Origin: Mesorhizobium erdmanii USDA 3471
GTDB taxonomy: Bacteria > Pseudomonadota > Alphaproteobacteria > Rhizobiales > Rhizobiaceae
Reading direction: 5' to 3'
NCBI RefSeq assembly: GCF_000472705.1
Contig: NZ_KI421453.1
Coordinates: 421,562-485,561 of the forward strand
Length of the DNA: 64,000 bases
The translations under genes were made by a program, and so were the position numbers. Below the pieces are notes generated by a model that made no database searches, was not told the DNA's origin, and saw only the letters and a program-made list of their open reading frames with translations. Of this stretch, positions 61,327-64,000 are shown one piece after another. The number at the start of each line of letters is the position of its first letter. The stretch's first letter is position 1.

Positions 61327-63636
61327 CTAAACCAACCTCGGGGGGACGACAGCCGGACGCGCGTTGCGGCCGTCCAGGTGCCTATTCTGCTGCGACCACA
61401 GCTGGCGATAGAGGGCGCATCGTTCGAGCAGGACCGCGTGCGGCGCAACGTCGAGCACCTTGCCCTGCTCCATGACCAATATCTGGTCGCACTCGGTCAG
61501 AGAGGCGAGCCGATGCGAAACGATGATCATCGTTCGCCCGCTGGCAATGCGCATAAGGTTGGCACTGACCACGGCTTCGCTCTCCGGATCGAGTGCGCTG
61601 GTCGCTTCATCGAGGATGAGGATGGTCGGATCATGGATGAGTGCGCGTGCGATCGCCAGCCGCTGCTTCTGACCGCCCGACAAATTGGGCGAGCCTTCCT
61701 CGATGTAGGTGTCATAGCCATTCGGCATGCGCTCGATGAATTCTTCAGCACCAGCAAGGTGAGCGGCACGCATCGCGTCGGAAAGGGTCAACCCTGCGCG
61801 CCCGGCGATGATGTTGTCACGGATCGACCCACGGAACAGGAAGTTATCTTGCAGGACCACGCCGAGTCCCTGGCGAAGATGGCGCAGGTTGATCTCCTTG
61901 AGGTCGACGCCATCCAGCTTGAGGAACCCACTGTAATCGCGGTTGATACCCTGCAGGAGGCGCGCGATGGTCGATTTTCCCGACCCGCTGCGTCCCACAA
62001 TGCCAAACATCGACCCTGCCGGGATATCGAAGCTGACCCGGTCAAGCGCCGGTGTCTTGGTGCCGATATAGCTGAAGGTCAGGTCCTTGAAGCTGACCTC
62101 GCCAACAAGCTTTGGCCTCAGGCCGATGGAATTCGAGCTGCTCTCCAGCGGCCGATTGAGGACGGACGCCGCCTCGCCGATCGCCGCACCGACCTCTTCA
62201 TAATCTTCGACCAGCCGCGCCAGCCCGACCAGCGGCTGGGCGACGCGTTGGGAGATCATCATGAAGGCAAACAGGCTACCTACCATATAGCCCGAGCTGT
62301 CGTTCATCGCGAGATACGCGCCGATAAGCATGGTCCCGAGCACCATCAATCGTTCGATCGGCGTGACCAGGGTCTGCGGCCAGCTGGCGAGTTGCCCGAA
62401 GGCGAGACGCGCCCTGCCCGCTTCAGCCACACGCTCGTCCCAAAGCGCTTTGCGTTGCGGCTCGAGGCCGAGCGCCTTCACCGTCTTTATGCCAACCACG
62501 GTTTCGCCGAGCGCGGCCGCCTTCCAGGTCTCGGCATCGACCACCTGCTGATACCTGCGACGCAGCGGCTTGAGGAAGGCGAGGATGATCAGGAGGATGA
62601 CGACAGCGCAGGCAATGACGATCCACGCCAGCGATGCATTGATGTAGAACATCACCGGTACCAGGACGCAAAGCGTGATCAGGTCCAGGAACGTGCTCAG
62701 CAGTTTTCCGGTCAGGAACTCGCGGATGCGATAGACCTGGGCGAGATGATACATCGTCTCGCCGGCCGGATGGCGCTCGAAATAGTCGAGCGGTAGGCGC
62801 AGCAGCCGACTGAACACGTGCAGTTGCAGCTTTGTGTCCAGACGGGCGCCCACGACATTGATGATCAATCGCCGGGCGTGACCGAGCAGCGTCTCGTAGG
62901 CGAAGACGACGGCGATGATCGTCGACAGCAGCACCAGTGTCGAAATGCTGTTGAACTGCAGCACCTTGTTGACCAACGTCATGACGATCAGTGGCGGCAA
63001 AATGGTAAGAACGCTGAGCGTGAACGAGGCGATGGCGATATCGCGCAGGGGTCGCCCTTCGACCCGTATCAGTTCGACGAGCCAGCGCAGGCTGAACGGC
63101 GCATCCGCCGCGACCTCGGATCGAGCCGAGCGCAACAAGACCGCATCGCCTGTCCACACCTGCGACAGTCGTAGCTCGTCGATGGCTGTGGCCTCACCGT
63201 CGTCCGGTGCGTCGGCGCTTTTCAGGAAAATGACGTTCCGCTCGGCGCTCGCCCCGGTGAGGAGAGCCGCGCCGCCATCGGTGAACAGCAGGACGACGGG
63301 TCCAGTGTCCTGAAAGCGCAAGAGGTGGGACCAGCGAATGTGGAGGGCGCGCGACCACATGCCGCCGTTCTGGGCCCACTCGGCGAGGTCGGAAGCGGTT
63401 GGAACCGGACTTGCGCTGGACGGCCTGAATTCGCTGGGGTCGATCTCGACGCCATGGTAGCGGGCGACACGCATCACCGCCTTGAGGCGTGGCCCTAACT
63501 GGTCGAACTCGACGGGGCCGCCTGAGGCCCGCGCCGCCGCGTTGTGGTCGCCGGCCTGATCAGTCGCGCCCTCGACTTCGGTGCCTGCGCGCATCGAGAC
63601 CGGCTGGCTTTCGGCGTTTACGGGGACGTTCACCAT
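61327..63636 (-). CDS. Type I secretion ABC exporter with degenerate C39-like domain
   Basis: The 769-residue exporter has three parts. Residues ~40-165 resemble a C39 peptidase-like domain (LKAVMRVARYHGVEIDPSEF), but the catalytic cysteine is absent. Residues ~185-480 form a membrane domain with about six segments. A C-terminal ATPase carries Walker A GRSGSGKST, signature NLSGGQKQR and Walker B LILDEATSALD. A cysteine-less C39-like domain usually binds unfolded RTX-type substrates with C-terminal signals rather than cutting leader peptides. It is operonic with the adaptor and Sel1 genes. Confidence 0.92.
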   Translation of the reverse strand: MVNVPVNAESQPVSMRAGTEVEGATDQAGDHNAAARASGGPVEFDQLGPRLKAVMRVARYHGVEIDPSEFRPSSASPVPTASDLAEWAQNGGMWSRALHIRWSHLLRFQDTGPVVLLFTDGGAALLTGASAERNVIFLKSADAPDDGEATAIDELRLSQVWTGDAVLLRSARSEVAADAPFSLRWLVELIRVEGRPLRDIAIASFTLSVLTILPPLIVMTLVNKVLQFNSISTLVLLSTIIAVVFAYETLLGHARRLIINVVGARLDTKLQLHVFSRLLRLPLDYFERHPAGETMYHLAQVYRIREFLTGKLLSTFLDLITLCVLVPVMFYINASLAWIVIACAVVILLIILAFLKPLRRRYQQVVDAETWKAAALGETVVGIKTVKALGLEPQRKALWDERVAEAGRARLAFGQLASWPQTLVTPIERLMVLGTMLIGAYLAMNDSSGYMVGSLFAFMMISQRVAQPLVGLARLVEDYEEVGAAIGEAASVLNRPLESSSNSIGLRPKLVGEVSFKDLTFSYIGTKTPALDRVSFDIPAGSMFGIVGRSGSGKSTIARLLQGINRDYSGFLKLDGVDLKEINLRHLRQGLGVVLQDNFLFRGSIRDNIIAGRAGLTLSDAMRAAHLAGAEEFIERMPNGYDTYIEEGSPNLSGGQKQRLAIARALIHDPTILILDEATSALDPESEAVVSANLMRIASGRTMIIVSHRLASLTECDQILVMEQGKVLDVAPHAVLLERCALYRQLWSQQNRHLDGRNARPAVVPPRLV

Positions 63637-63796
63637 GGATTTCTCATCCCGTACGCGGGGCGACGGTTCAACAATGGCCAGACCGAGGCGTTTCCCATGC
63701 GGTATTGTACTCCGAACCGACCGGCTGCGCGAATCCCGCTTTCCCGCAAAATCTCCGCGTACGTTCCCATCAGCGGTCTATCGTCAAATTCCCTGT

Positions 63797-64000
63797 TCAT
63801 TCGTGCGGCTTCAAGAGATCCTTCACGGACGTCTTGACGGTGTGGTCGTTACTGGCATAGCCGGCGCCAGGCTTGGTCTGGTCCGAGGTGAGATCCGTGC
63901 TCGCCCCGGACGGCTTGTTCTGGTTGTTGCCGAATCCGCTGATCGTCTTGAGGACATTCAGCAGGTCTTTGGTCAGCGAAGTGGACGCAAGGCCGATCAA
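63797..64000 (-). CDS. C-terminal fragment of an unidentified protein (start outside window)
   Basis: The frame is open to the window edge; 67 residues are visible, ending in HTVKTSVKDLLKPHE. The sequence is polar and rich in Asn, Ser, Thr and Gly (SGFGNNQNKPSGASTDLTSD), with no recognised motif. It lies 160 bp upstream of the exporter gene on the same strand. It might be the secreted substrate or another component, but nothing in the visible part shows this. Confidence 0.5.
   Translation of the reverse strand: MIGLASTSLTKDLLNVLKTISGFGNNQNKPSGASTDLTSDQTKPGAGYASNDHTVKTSVKDLLKPHE

Noticed and set aside
61378..62796. 472-codon frame on the + strand
   Set aside because: It is antisense to the ATPase and membrane domains of the type I exporter.
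1..64000. CRISPR arrays, rRNA genes, riboswitches, replication origin
   Set aside because: No regularly spaced direct repeats, rRNA stretches or recognisable riboswitch cores were seen. The ~100-bp elements are dispersed, not arrayed.

Overview
The window reads as chromosomal DNA of a high-GC alphaproteobacterium, most likely a Mesorhizobium-type member of the Rhizobiales. This is an inference from codon and GC style, from the dense set of ABC-transporter and sugar-acid/amino-acid catabolic genes, from several caspase-like (peptidase C14) secreted proteins, and from a family of about 100-bp two-hairpin intergenic repeats that I associate with that group. No search could be run, so family names come from recognising motifs.

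Region 1 (1-10.3 kb) is a cell-envelope/caspase cluster. It holds the 3' part of an M23 peptidase with a C-terminal lysozyme-like domain and three caspase-like genes. The first caspase gene is broken by a 102-bp TA-flanked element, the second ends in a CxxCH haem-type motif, and the third is fused to Sel1 repeats. Between them lie an OmpA-domain protein, a YceI-OmpA fusion, a small poly-glycine lipoprotein and an uncharacterised cytoplasmic protein.

Region 2 (10.6-22.4 kb) looks like a sugar-acid uptake and breakdown locus. A MalEFGK-like ABC transporter and a divergent GntR/FCD regulator are surrounded by four enolase-superfamily dehydratase-like genes, a NIPSNAP protein and an RraA-like (class II aldolase-type) protein.

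Region 3 (23-57 kb) is a nitrogen-compound catabolic island. It contains two paralogous two-domain GNAT acetyltransferases, an ArgE-type deacetylase, a 2-hydroxyacid dehydrogenase, a cupin, three aldehyde dehydrogenases, a tartrate/isopropylmalate-type dehydrogenase, a class III aminotransferase, two HAD hydrolases and a peptide/opine-type ABC transporter with a fused double ATPase. It also has an Lrp regulator, four DAO-type flavin oxidoreductases, HcnA/HcnB-like subunits, a hydantoinase HyuA/HyuB pair, two LysR regulators, a RidA protein and a D-threonine aldolase/D-serine dehydratase-like gene. The last gene is frameshifted by an 8-bp triplicated repeat. The overall logic is import, oxidation or transamination of amino groups, and oxidation of the resulting aldehydes and acids.

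Region 4 (57.1-64 kb) starts with two different IS3-family transposase remnants. A type I secretion operon then reads leftward: an unidentified C-terminal fragment, an ABC exporter with a C39-like domain lacking cysteine, an HlyD-type adaptor and a Sel1-repeat protein.

The most notable non-gene signal is the repeat family: four complete copies plus one half copy. The copies share a layout of hairpin, T-rich core, hairpin but have different arm sequences that still pair. All complete copies lie between duplicated TA dinucleotides. Three of the five insertion points lie in the stop codon of the upstream gene, and one copy interrupts the first caspase gene.
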